Shown: positions 1 through 7,828 of the stretch, in pieces | Position numbering within the stretch: position 1 is the first letter of the stretch | Layout of the letters: each line of letters opens with the position of its first letter | Virus record (IMG/VR): IMGVR_UViG_3300010379_001312 | Location: 1-22,132 of that record | DNA: 22,132 bases | DNA from: a virus | Strand: one strand, 5' to 3' | Program-made: the position numbers and the translations under genes | The notes under the pieces: generated by a model | Databases searched by the model: none | The model's input: the letters and a program-made list of their open reading frames with translations, nothing else | What the model was told of the DNA's origin: nothing

Positions 1-146
1 CGCAAAGCGCGCCCGAATCGGAGCTGGGTCGATCATTCAGCCAGGATAGGATCGGCCGATTCGTACGAGAATCCCCCGCAATGATCGGCCTCTAACCGGA
101 TTCGGTTGTTCCCGGACGGTTCCGAAGGCATTGTAGCACCTGATCG

Positions 147-371
147 ATGGTTCGGCCGCTGTTCACCAATCTGCGTCTCACTCACATGCACGTTCCGGTG
201 AGAGTGCGCGCCGACTTGCCACTGCTGCATCTCCAGCCGGCGCAGCAAATCGCATGTTCTGACGACATCCTATCGTCCATGAAGTTCTTGGGCGATATAG
301 ACGAACTGCAGGATGATGACTGGGCCAACTACCAATCGACCATCGTCGCCCCGAGCGAGGAGCCGGACTGA
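147..371 (+). CDS. possible small hypothetical protein or gene remnant
   Basis: A 74-codon open frame of unknown function. The last 40 codons look protein-like: they are acidic (DDILSSMKF, then DELQDDDWANY) with purine-first codons, whereas the first 30 residues look random. No good ribosome-binding site precedes the ATG at 147. It may be the surviving 3' end of a decayed gene rather than a complete one. I recognise no family. Apart from this frame I see nothing in bases 1-460 that supports a gene on either strand; the two leftward open frames here have shadow-like, Arg/Ser/Pro-rich composition. Confidence 0.25.
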   Translation: MVRPLFTNLRLTHMHVPVRVRADLPLLHLQPAQQIACSDDILSSMKFLGDIDELQDDDWANYQSTIVAPSEEPD

Positions 372-460
372 GCATCCGGGGCGTATGCGGTCGCAGCGCG
401 CAATCGGCGGCTAACAATGTGTCCTTCCGCCGTCGGTGCCGAATGAAGCGAAGGGAAGAG

Positions 461-934
461 CTACACAGGGACTAGTCGAGTACACCGCCCCTTGCGGCCA
501 GCACGAAAAAGAAAATCAACGATGGCGCCGATGCTCGGCAATCTGGGGGACTTTACGACCGCCTCGAGTTTCCACAGTTCCTCAACTGCGTCAGCAGCGC
601 CGGCCAGTGCCGGGTCATCGCCGGTGAGCAGCAGGATCGGCAGGCTGCGATCGTGCCGCGCTACAGTCATCATAACATGGCACCCATCCTGCCCTTGACA
701 ATCCAGGTGGGCCACCACACCCATCGGACGATAGTCCCGCAGCGCAGCGATCAGATCATGCTCGCTGGGAAGTCTCTCAACGGCGATATCAAGGAAGTCG
801 CATATTGGCTGTAGCGTGGCGGCAAGCCCATCTCCGTCTTCAACTATGAGCAGTAGTGGATGCCGCTGAATCGGCTCTATATCGCGAGTGCTGTCGGCCG
901 ACCCGATCTCGATCAGACGCTGCATGTAGGTCAT
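461..934 (-). CDS. stand-alone response-regulator receiver domain protein
   Basis: A CheY-like receiver of 157 residues with no output domain. The core begins with a hydrophobic strand ending in the acidic pair E32-D33. The phospho-acceptor Asp is D78 in HLDCQGQDG, the switch Thr is T104 in LLLTGDD, and the invariant Lys is K128 in VVKSP, so all key residues for phosphotransfer are present. The start is chosen at the third of GTG-ATG-ATG (940, 937, 934) because a GGAGG Shine-Dalgarno at 940-944 gives it a 5-base spacer. It would act in the cytosol as a phospho-relay intermediate or a protein-interaction switch. It reads away from the phage operon, so it is probably host DNA or cargo; no partner kinase is visible. 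Family is confident, role unknown. Confidence 0.8.
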   Translation of the reverse strand: MTYMQRLIEIGSADSTRDIEPIQRHPLLLIVEDGDGLAATLQPICDFLDIAVERLPSEHDLIAALRDYRPMGVVAHLDCQGQDGCHVMMTVARHDRSLPILLLTGDDPALAGAADAVEELWKLEAVVKSPRLPSIGAIVDFLFRAGRKGRCTRLVPV

Positions 935-1110
935 CATCACCTCCAGAAATCGTTAATTCGTGCGGCTTCAGTGAGCTTTGCCAAGCCCGTCGGCCACATC
1001 AGCGAGTGTGCAGCCAAAGCGTCGCTTGTTAAAGTTCCAAAACGGTCAGTTCGCCGTCAATTGGTGGGAAAAAACGTGAAAATCCGTGAATAGCCACGCT
1101 GGGCCCGCAG

Positions 1111-1560
1111 CTAGCCACGGAGCAGGGTAACAGACCAATGGCACCGGCCCGATGTAAGGGTTCCGACGATACTTCCAAAGCCCTCCGAGTACTGAATCCG
1201 GCCCAAAAACCCCATGGTTATGGACTTATTTCCCGGGGCAGGGCGAACCGTCTCACCCGCGAGATTGCCCGCGGGGCCGATTCTACCTCGCACGACCGCA
1301 GTGCTTTGGAACGGGTCGAAGGCGAATGTATCAGTGCCTATCGACATCAACCCCGTGGTACGCAACCCACAATCGGGATCGATCGGGGTAACCGAGCCAA
1401 TCCAGCGCCCGTCCGGCCTACCCAAAGGCAACGCTCGGCTGGATTGCAGGCGCTCACCTGGACCCACGGCACAGGTGACCAGAAGCAACAGGCAAGCGAA
1501 GCCAACGACCCCGCCCAGGGACAAATCGTGGCGTCTAGGAAAAAAGGCTTGACCAAACAC
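1111..1560 (-). CDS. small exported or lipoprotein-like hypothetical protein
   Basis: A 149-residue protein with an N-terminal export signal: PRRH, then a hydrophobic stretch GGVVGFACLLLLVTC ending in a Cys that could be a lipobox, although Thr at -1 is unusual. The mature part is a compact beta-rich domain with DGRWIGSVTP, CGL, FAFDPFQSTAVVRG and a C-terminal GTLTSGRCHWSVTLLRG. I chose the GTG at 1560 over upstream ATGs (1587, 1638) because AGGAG lies at 1567-1571 with a 6-base spacer and because it gives a signal peptide of normal length. I recall similar DGRW-type secreted domains in Acetobacteraceae but cannot name a function. It is divergent from the phage operon and tandem with the receiver gene to its left. 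Confidence 0.6.
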   Translation of the reverse strand: MFGQAFFPRRHDLSLGGVVGFACLLLLVTCAVGPGERLQSSRALPLGRPDGRWIGSVTPIDPDCGLRTTGLMSIGTDTFAFDPFQSTAVVRGRIGPAGNLAGETVRPAPGNKSITMGFLGRIQYSEGFGSIVGTLTSGRCHWSVTLLRG

Positions 1561-1578
1561 CCCAATCTCCTGTATAAG
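1549..1578 (+). promoter_or_regulatory. candidate sigma-70 promoter for the phage operon
   Basis: TTGACC (1549-1554), an 18-base spacer and TATAAG (1573-1578) on the + strand. Transcription would start near 1585, leaving a leader of about 265 bases before the terminase. The element overlaps the start and ribosome-binding site of the leftward exported-protein gene, so the two transcripts would interfere. The rest of 1579-1849 holds no long gene, only the short frame at 1761-1856. It is a pattern match only; alphaproteobacterial promoters often deviate from this consensus. Confidence 0.35.
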
Positions 1579-1760
1579 TTCACGCATGATGGCGCGGTCG
1601 GGGCACAACACCAGCCCGGTTCTGTCGCCCTCACGCATCGCTGCCACCGTCCGTTAGCAGCGCCAACCCCGAAAGTGGGAAGGGCCGGCATCAGACCGCG
1701 TGCACTAGGCTGTTTCCAGCATCGACTGTCTGATCCAAGCCGAGCGCAAACCGCGTGATC

Positions 1761-1856
1761 ATGAGTGATACAGCCGACGCGGTCATACGCGACCAAACAT
1801 GGATCCGGTGTGAGGCCAAACACCGAAGAATTCGACTGACGGTGGCGAGGTGGTAA
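1761..1856 (+). CDS. 31-codon ORF overlapping the terminase start
   Basis: A short frame beginning MSDTADAVIRDQ and ending LTVARW. Its TAA (1854-1856) overlaps the GTG start of the terminase at 1850, which would allow translational coupling. It occupies the place where a small terminase subunit would normally be, but it is far too short to be one and has no recognisable DNA-binding helix. The ribosome-binding site is weak. It could be a leader peptide, a remnant of the small terminase, or chance. Confidence 0.3.
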   Translation: MSDTADAVIRDQTWIRCEAKHRRIRLTVARW

Positions 1857-3232
1857 TCGCACGGGGCCAGGCCCATTGCAACCTGATGGAATGGGCTGAG
1901 ACGGCCATTCGCTGCTACGGTCAGAAACCAGCGAAGCACCATCGCCTGCTGATGGATGAGCTAGAGGCGCTTAGTCGCGGGGATACAGATCGACTGATGG
2001 TACAGATGCCGCCGGGATCGGCGAAATCGACCTATACGTCGATCCTTTTCCCGGCTTGGTGGTTCACATCGCATCCACGGGACTCGATCATTGCGGCTTC
2101 GCACACCGCGGGTCTTGCCACATATTTTGGGCGTCGGGCCCGCTCCGTGATAGCCGAGGAGGCGCATTCGCTGGGATTCGACATCGCGACTCGCGATCGC
2201 GCCAACTCGCATTGGTCCACTTCGTCGGGCGGTGAATACTACGCGATTGGAGTTCGCGGTGCGATGATCGGGCGTCGGGCAGACCTCGCGATCATTGATG
2301 ATCCCGTCAAATCACAGGCCGAGGCAGACAGTCCCGTTTATCGGGAACGCATTTGGGACTGGTATCGCTGTGACCTGATTCCGCGCCTAAAGCCAAAGGC
2401 ACGTATTGTCCTGATCATGACCCGTTGGCATCAGGATGACCTTTGTGGCCGCCTGCTGGCGCAAGACCCGGGCGAATGGCGTTGCTTGCAGCTGCCTGCA
2501 TTAGCAGAGGAGGCAGATCAACTGAACCGGTCCCCGGGCGAACCCCTCTGGCCCGAATGGGAGGATGTCCAAGCCCTCATGCGCCGCCGCGGATCTGTCG
2601 GCGAACGCGCATGGTTGGCGCAATTCCAGCAGTCGCCGCGGCCGGACTCAGGATCTTTGTTCAAAATCGCCCGCCTGGAATATATTGACGCGCTACCGCC
2701 AGGGCCAACAGGGCCTGTCGTGCGGGCATGGGATCTCGCGGCCACTGCTGCTACGGGTGGTAATGACCCCGACTGGACCGTCGGGGTCAAGCTAATGCGA
2801 CACGATTCAGGACGATACACAGTGCTGGATGTAGTGCGGTTGCGCGGAAGTCCACGCGAAATGGAGGAAAGCATCACCACGGCCGCACGCGCTGACGGAC
2901 GCGGCGTGCCGATCGGTCTTCCTGAGGACCCAGGTCAAGCGGGCAAGAGTCAGGTCGCCTACCTTACCAGCCGGCTCGCCGGCTATCATGTGATCCCGTC
3001 GCGGGAAACCGGCGCAAAAACCACGCGGGCGGCGCCGGTCGCCTCTCAGATCGACGCCGGCAACATCACCCTCTTCCGGGCCAACTGGAACCACGCATTC
3101 GTAGAAGAGCTGCGTGACTTTCCATATGGCCGCAAAGATGACCAGGTCGACGCGCTCTCGCGCGCCTTCGGCATGCTACTGGATATTGGCACCCCGGCGC
3201 GGACCCTCGCGGTCCCGCACATGGAACGGTAA
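1850..3232 (+). CDS. phage terminase large subunit
   Basis: The ATPase-nuclease motor that cuts concatemeric DNA and pumps it into the prohead through the portal. The N-terminal ATPase has an atypical Walker A, PPGSAKST (residues 54-61, Ala where Gly is usual, as seen in Terminase_6-type proteins), Walker B LAIIDD (146-151) and the coupling motif TRWHQDDL (191-198). The C-terminal RNase H-like nuclease starts at RAWDLA (D295), with acidic residues in LPEDPG (359-360) and in KDDQVDALSRA (430-434). At 460 residues it is of normal length. The GTG start is the first possible codon after an upstream in-frame stop and has GGCGAG just before it. No proper small subunit precedes it. Confidence 0.93.
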   Translation: MVIARGQAHCNLMEWAETAIRCYGQKPAKHHRLLMDELEALSRGDTDRLMVQMPPGSAKSTYTSILFPAWWFTSHPRDSIIAASHTAGLATYFGRRARSVIAEEAHSLGFDIATRDRANSHWSTSSGGEYYAIGVRGAMIGRRADLAIIDDPVKSQAEADSPVYRERIWDWYRCDLIPRLKPKARIVLIMTRWHQDDLCGRLLAQDPGEWRCLQLPALAEEADQLNRSPGEPLWPEWEDVQALMRRRGSVGERAWLAQFQQSPRPDSGSLFKIARLEYIDALPPGPTGPVVRAWDLAATAATGGNDPDWTVGVKLMRHDSGRYTVLDVVRLRGSPREMEESITTAARADGRGVPIGLPEDPGQAGKSQVAYLTSRLAGYHVIPSRETGAKTTRAAPVASQIDAGNITLFRANWNHAFVEELRDFPYGRKDDQVDALSRAFGMLLDIGTPARTLAVPHMER

Positions 3233-3279
3233 TCCAGGAGGACGACCCGTAGCGCCCTAACGTTGAATACAAGGCGGCA

Positions 3280-4695
3280 ATGTTCGATACAATCTGCAAT
3301 TTGATCCCCCGGGACCCTGACTATTCGCCGCGCACGCGAATGCTCGACATACTGCACCGGGTGCTTGATGGGACCCTTTACGACGTCTTGCCATATCAGT
3401 TCCACGAAGAGCGTAGCCTCGCAGGCGACTATATCCCTTTGCGCAACCGCCGACCAAGCGTACGGTATGGCCTATGCCGGGTTGTCGTCGAGGACAGCGT
3501 CTCCCTCCTGTTCAGCGAGGGCCACTTTCCAACCATCGACTGCGCAGACCCGGTTGTCCAATCAGTTCTCTCGGACATTGCCAAAGAGGCGCGCCTCAAC
3601 CAGGTTATGACCGAGGCGGCGATCCGTGGCTCGGTTGGCTCCGTTGCAATTCACATGCGAGTCCTCCGTGGACGCGTATTCTTTAAGGTGTTGGATACCA
3701 CATATCTCGCGCCTGTCTGGGACCCCGAAGCGCCGGATTCTCTGTCGAGCATTACCGAGCGATACAAGGTTACTGGGCAAAAACTTATCGAGAGTGGCTA
3801 CGAAATCGCCGACCCTGAAATTGACTATTGGTTCGAGCGCCAGTGGGACGCCGAGTATGAGACATGGTTCACTCCAGTCCCTGTCGGCGGTACAGGATTA
3901 CCCGAAGTAGATCTGGAACGCAGTGTCAGACACGGCTTGGATTTTGTGCCAATGGTGTGGGTGCGGAACCTGCCGGGCGGATCGGCAACACGCGATCCGA
4001 ACGACGGCGCCTGCACGTTCCGGGCGGCTGTCGAGACACAAATAGAGATCGATTATCAACTCAGTCAAGCAGGTCGTGGCTTGAAATACAGTAGCGACCC
4101 GACCCTGCTGATCAAGGAGCCCGCAACCAGCGATGGCCAAATAGTGAAGGGTGCAGGCAATGCACTTGTGGTGAGCGAAAAGGGCGATGCGAGACTACTT
4201 GAGATCGGTGGTACGGCATCGGCGGCGGTCATGGAATACGTAAGAACTCTGCGCGAGCTCGCGTTGGAGAGCGTGCATGGAAACCGCGCCAATGCTGATC
4301 GCCTGACGGCAGCACAATCCGGACGAGCGCTGGAACTAATGAATCAGGGCTTGTTATGGCTCGCGGACAATCTGCGCGTAAGTTACGGTGAGACGGCGCT
4401 GCTCAGCCTTGCGGGGATGGTCGTGCGCGCTTCGCAAGTCTACCCGCTACGGGCAATGGAAAAGGACGTGCCAGCTCTCGACGCATCCGCGCGCCTATCC
4501 ATCAAGTGGCCACGCTGGTATCCGCCTAGCGCTGATGACCGCCAGAAAGACGCCCAGACCGTGACAACTCTTGTCACCGCCGGCTTGATTAGTCGGGAGA
4601 GGGCGATAAAGGCGATCGCCGACACGTTCGACATCGAGGATGTTCCTGGCGAACTGGAAGGCATCGCAGCGGACCGAAACACTGGGGTAAATTGA
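3280..4695 (+). CDS. portal protein, SPP1 gp6-like
   Basis: The dodecameric ring at the unique capsid vertex through which DNA enters and leaves, and to which the neck attaches. The 471 residues fit the SPP1-type portal family: an N-terminal alpha/beta region (VLDGTLYDVLPYQF, RPSVRYGLCRVVVED), a clip/stem region with YVRTLRELALESVHG, and a C-terminal helical crown followed by SIKWPRWYPPSADDRQKDA. That last segment (Ile-Lys-Trp-Pro, then Asp-Asp-rich) is typical of these portals. It follows the terminase by 47 bases, is preceded by AAGGCGG, and its TGA overlaps the next ATG (TGATG). Confidence 0.88.
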   Translation: MFDTICNLIPRDPDYSPRTRMLDILHRVLDGTLYDVLPYQFHEERSLAGDYIPLRNRRPSVRYGLCRVVVEDSVSLLFSEGHFPTIDCADPVVQSVLSDIAKEARLNQVMTEAAIRGSVGSVAIHMRVLRGRVFFKVLDTTYLAPVWDPEAPDSLSSITERYKVTGQKLIESGYEIADPEIDYWFERQWDAEYETWFTPVPVGGTGLPEVDLERSVRHGLDFVPMVWVRNLPGGSATRDPNDGACTFRAAVETQIEIDYQLSQAGRGLKYSSDPTLLIKEPATSDGQIVKGAGNALVVSEKGDARLLEIGGTASAAVMEYVRTLRELALESVHGNRANADRLTAAQSGRALELMNQGLLWLADNLRVSYGETALLSLAGMVVRASQVYPLRAMEKDVPALDASARLSIKWPRWYPPSADDRQKDAQTVTTLVTAGLISRERAIKAIADTFDIEDVPGELEGIAADRNTGVN

Positions 4696-5105
4696 TGACA
4701 GAAAATGCGCTCCTAGCCGAACCTACCAACAACTCAGTCGACGAGCTACGCGCTCGCGCGGAGTTCCTTGAGCGAAAACTGAATGACTTTCAACAACAGT
4801 CAGATACACGCCTGGTCCGCGCCGAGATGAAAGCCGAGGCCATTCGCGCGGGAATGATAGACTTGGATGGCCTAAAACTGTTGGATCTTTCTGCGGTAAA
4901 GCTCAATGAAAAAGGGGAGATTGATGACGCATCCGGGATGATGGCGCGCTTCAAAAAAGCCAAACCTTGGCTATTTGGAATGCCGTCATCTTCCAACCCC
5001 CTGAGCGCGCCCCAGGCGCAATCACCGCGTCAGAAGCACGCGAGTGAGATGACAAACGCCGAGTACGCTCTTGCTCGTGCGGCACTGTTGAAGCAACGCT
5101 ATTAA
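4695..5105 (+). CDS. scaffold-like small protein between portal and capsid
   Basis: A 136-residue charged protein. It has a predicted helical coiled-coil segment (DELRARAEFLERKLNDFQQQ and on to about residue 55), a middle section IDLDGLKLLDLSAVKL, a Pro/Ser/Gln-rich linker, and a C-terminal basic helix ending LLKQRY. Position between portal and coat, size, coiled coil and basic tail all match scaffolding proteins that guide prohead assembly and bind coat through a basic C-terminus. I take the ATG at 4695 (overlapping the portal stop) rather than the TTG at 4692. No prohead protease is encoded nearby, so scaffold would have to exit intact. The role is inferred mainly from context. Confidence 0.7.
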   Translation: MTENALLAEPTNNSVDELRARAEFLERKLNDFQQQSDTRLVRAEMKAEAIRAGMIDLDGLKLLDLSAVKLNEKGEIDDASGMMARFKKAKPWLFGMPSSSNPLSAPQAQSPRQKHASEMTNAEYALARAALLKQRY

Positions 5106-5152
5106 TATAAGAACCACATTTTGCTTTTTCCTAATAGATAAAGGAACCTTCT

Positions 5153-6475
5153 ATGGGGATTCAGAATTTCCCGCTAGCTTTGCAACCGATCATTCAGCAG
5201 GGCTTTTTGGAACGTGAATTTGAGCAAGCGCTCCGCTCACGTCTCGGCTACCGGGCATGCGCAGATCGAGAAGCGTTCGCCGTGGGAATTGGCGAAACGC
5301 TAACTAAAACGCGGGTTGGGCTAAAACCGACGGTGACAACGCCACTGGCGCCGGCCACCAACACAAATTTTGACAACGGCTTGACCCCGACCACATGGAG
5401 TGTTGAGCAGTATACGATAACGATAAACCACTACGCAGCGACGACCGACCTTAACATGGTGACCGCCCGAGTCGGTATCGCTTCGCAATTCCTGCAGAAC
5501 GCCTATGTCAACGGCGAACAGGCCGCGCGCAGCCTTGATGAGTTGGCCCGAAATGCCCTGTTTAACTCATATTTTGGCGGGAACACCCGTGTGCGCGTCA
5601 CACTTGGCAGCGCCGGTCCATCGGTGTCAGTGGACGACATTCGTGGTTTCCAGAATTCCTTTGTCAATGGCGTGCAACAGTCAGTCAGCAGCTCGAATAC
5701 CCTGACGGTCACGGTTGGCGCGGATGCCTACACGCTGGTTGGGGCCGCAGCGGATGTAACGAATGTGTCAACCGCACCGAACGGCGTGTCCGGCGTATTG
5801 ACCTTCTCAGCTAGTGTCTCCGTCAGCGACGGCACCACCGGCAACACCGTAACTGCCTCGAACGCATGCGTGGTAGTCCGTCCGTCGCAACGCAGCAATA
5901 CGTCTCTGATCGTTGCGACCGATACACTTACGATGTCCAACCTGCTCGATGCCGTATCAAGGCTGCGCATGAACGCGGTCCCGGAAATTGATGGATCGTA
6001 CAACTGTTATCTAGATCCTGTCTCCGCGCGCCAACTGTTTGCCGATCCGGATTTCAAGCAGCTTTTCCAGGGCGCAACGTCAGCCAACCAGGTGTTTCGC
6101 CAGGGTATGACGAACGATTTTTTGGGCCTAAGGTTCATGCCTACTACCGAGGCATTCGTGCAACCGCACCCGACTCTAGCGGGCCTCATGGTGCGACGGC
6201 CGATCATCTGTGGGCAGGGTGCCTTGGTTGAAGGCGACTTTGCCGGCATGGCCGCCGAAGATGTGGCTCCCAAGGATTCGATCGTCGTCGTGGTCGATGG
6301 GGTGGCTATGGTTACGCGCGAGCCGATCGACCGGCTACAGCAGATCATCGCCCAGTCCTGGTACTGGATGGGTGGGTTCTGCGCTCCGTCCGACACGACG
6401 ACGAACTCGAGCACGATCCCTACCGCCACGAATGCGGCATTCAAGCGTGCCGTGATGGTGGAGCATATCGGCTGA
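5153..6475 (+). CDS. major capsid protein
   Basis: The main shell protein, 440 residues, probably HK97-fold. The N-terminal part (QPIIQQGFLEREFEQALRS, then ATTDLNMVTARVG and a helix with SLDELARNALFNSYFGG) resembles the N-arm, E-loop and spine helix of coat proteins that do not need protease cleavage. Residues about 175-255 form a Thr/Ser/Val-rich beta segment (TLTVTVGADAYTL, GVLTFSASVSVSDGTTG) that looks like an inserted surface domain. The C-terminal half returns to coat-type sequence (NCYLDPVSARQLFADPDFKQLF, GLRFMPTTEAFVQ, DSIVVVVDGVAMVTREPIDRLQQII). A clear AAAGGAA ribosome-binding site precedes the ATG, as expected for a highly made protein. Confidence 0.85.
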   Translation: MGIQNFPLALQPIIQQGFLEREFEQALRSRLGYRACADREAFAVGIGETLTKTRVGLKPTVTTPLAPATNTNFDNGLTPTTWSVEQYTITINHYAATTDLNMVTARVGIASQFLQNAYVNGEQAARSLDELARNALFNSYFGGNTRVRVTLGSAGPSVSVDDIRGFQNSFVNGVQQSVSSSNTLTVTVGADAYTLVGAAADVTNVSTAPNGVSGVLTFSASVSVSDGTTGNTVTASNACVVVRPSQRSNTSLIVATDTLTMSNLLDAVSRLRMNAVPEIDGSYNCYLDPVSARQLFADPDFKQLFQGATSANQVFRQGMTNDFLGLRFMPTTEAFVQPHPTLAGLMVRRPIICGQGALVEGDFAGMAAEDVAPKDSIVVVVDGVAMVTREPIDRLQQIIAQSWYWMGGFCAPSDTTTNSSTIPTATNAAFKRAVMVEHIG

Positions 6476-6496
6476 CGCCGGAAGGATGGAGGAAAG

Positions 6497-6805
6497 ATGT
6501 CGATTGGAACCACCAGCCCATTCCGTCCAACGGGGACGGTTTCGCTGAATGCTGGCACAACATCGGCAAGTATCCAGCTTGCCGGAGGCGGCGAGTCGGT
6601 CGTAGTGACAAACCCGGGGACCTCGCTGGCCTATGTTCGGTTCGGTGGCGACCTATCGGTGACCGCGTCATCGGCTGATATGCCAGTGCTACCAACCTCG
6701 CGTGTCGTGCTGTCGGTCAACTCGCTGATCACCTATGCTGCTGCCATGCTCGCCGGTGGCTCCGGTAGTGTTCTATTCACACGCGGCGACGGATCGGTCC
6801 TTTAA
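6497..6805 (+). CDS. small beta-rich head protein (decoration-like)
   Basis: A 102-residue protein of Ser, Thr, Val and Gly with alternating beta pattern (SIQLAGGGESVVVTNPG, AYVRFGGDLSVTA, SGSVLFTRGDGSVL) and almost no charge. It lies 21 bases after the capsid gene with an AGGAAAG ribosome-binding site, and its TAA overlaps the next ATG (TAATG). Small beta proteins immediately after the coat gene are often capsid decoration or cement proteins; that is an inference from position, and a fibre- or neck-associated role is also possible. I recognise no specific family. Confidence 0.65.
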   Translation: MSIGTTSPFRPTGTVSLNAGTTSASIQLAGGGESVVVTNPGTSLAYVRFGGDLSVTASSADMPVLPTSRVVLSVNSLITYAAAMLAGGSGSVLFTRGDGSVL

Positions 6806-7182
6806 TGACAATGACGGACGCCGAGAAGACTGATGCCCGCCGCTTTTGTGGCTATCCGGCTTACGGAGCAGCACCAGTGGGGTTTCAGACTTGGCGCTTC
6901 TACCAAGTCTACGGCTTGCTGGAGTTTCGTTTAAACAACCTATCCCAGACAGAATTGGCTGTGGTCCGGCGCTACCTGGGGACGCTGACCGTGCTGGAGA
7001 TTGCTATACCCCGCTCGGCTGACAATCTCGACACCGATACGGCGGCGGTATGGACAAGAAACCGCGACGAGCCGCGTGATCGGATTCGACTGTTTGACGA
7101 CTGGCGTCGACGGCTCTGCGGGTTCCTTGGGGTCCCTCCGGGACCTGCGCTGACCGACTGCGGAATTACACTGGTGGTCTGA
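6805..7182 (+). CDS. head-tail connector/adaptor-like protein
   Basis: A 125-residue mostly helical protein. It has FCGYPAYG near the N-terminus, the helix FYQVYGLLEFRLNNLSQTELAVVRRYLGTL, and a C-terminal helix RLFDDWRRRLCGFLGVPPGPAL. The size, the helical hairpin and the place directly after the head genes fit the adaptor ring that binds beneath the portal. I do not recognise a named family, so the role is positional. It starts inside the preceding stop codon and is followed one base later by the next ATG, indicating coupled translation. Confidence 0.6.
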   Translation: MTMTDAEKTDARRFCGYPAYGAAPVGFQTWRFYQVYGLLEFRLNNLSQTELAVVRRYLGTLTVLEIAIPRSADNLDTDTAAVWTRNRDEPRDRIRLFDDWRRRLCGFLGVPPGPALTDCGITLVV

Positions 7183-7183
7183 A

Positions 7184-7828
7184 ATGGATTCTGCCCGGCT
7201 TGAAGATCGTATCCGCTGGGGCCTAAATGTTGCTGCACGAGCGACCGGTACGACCACCAGTGCATACCGTCCGCGCGGCGCGGAAGACCCCCTTGCAGCG
7301 CAGAACAGATTCCTGCGTCTTCACGCCGCGTTCAGCGGTATCGACGGAAAGTTTGCCCGGCCCAATGTATATGGCAATGCCCTCTGGTACGGCGTTTTCG
7401 ACGCCGCATACACGCGCCCGGGCGACTACCTACTGCAGCACGATGCTATCTGGTTCATTGCTGCGCAGCAGAGGCTTCTGCCTGTTCTTTGCGTAAAGAC
7501 TAACCGGGTGATTTCGGTCACTCGTCCTGCAGCGCAAACAAGCACGGGCGTGAATACGTATGGTGGCGTTACAGCAGCGAATGTCACTCCACTCATAACC
7601 AACTGGCCAGCGAGCATGCTACTCACATCCAGAGAAAGTCGTCCTCTCGCCAATCTGCCCAACGAATCGTCAGCCTCCCTCTGGACGGTATTGCTGCCCG
7701 CCTGCTCCGGCGTCATTTTGCAGACCGCTGATTTAATGTCTGATGACCTAGGACGCAGTGGCGTCGTTGCGACCACTGAGCTAACTGATCTCGGTTGGCG
7801 ATTAGCTGTAAGACAGGTGACGACCTGA
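7184..7828 (+). CDS. neck/head-completion-like protein
   Basis: A 214-residue protein. The segment YGVFDAAYTRPGDYLLQHDAIWFIAAQQRLLPVLCVKTNR strongly suggests the beta-barrel of head-closure or neck proteins, in which a structure-defining 'GDYL...FFIA' strand pair is common. The C-terminal half is beta-rich with Ser/Thr and ends LGWRLAVRQVTT. It lies between the adaptor-like gene and the tail-completion-like gene, where head-closure proteins sit. Its TGA overlaps the next ATG (7828). The family is not named with certainty. Confidence 0.6.
   Translation: MDSARLEDRIRWGLNVAARATGTTTSAYRPRGAEDPLAAQNRFLRLHAAFSGIDGKFARPNVYGNALWYGVFDAAYTRPGDYLLQHDAIWFIAAQQRLLPVLCVKTNRVISVTRPAAQTSTGVNTYGGVTAANVTPLITNWPASMLLTSRESRPLANLPNESSASLWTVLLPACSGVILQTADLMSDDLGRSGVVATTELTDLGWRLAVRQVTT

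Noticed and set aside
1028-1080. TTGACG-like element on the minus strand as promoter of the receiver gene
   Set aside because: No acceptable -10 box lies at a usual distance; the match is to one hexamer only.
1138-1758. 206-codon rightward open frame opposite the exported-protein gene
   Set aside because: Composition is shadow-like (Arg, Gln, His, Pro), it has no ribosome-binding site, and the leftward frame has a signal peptide and a clear AGGAG start.
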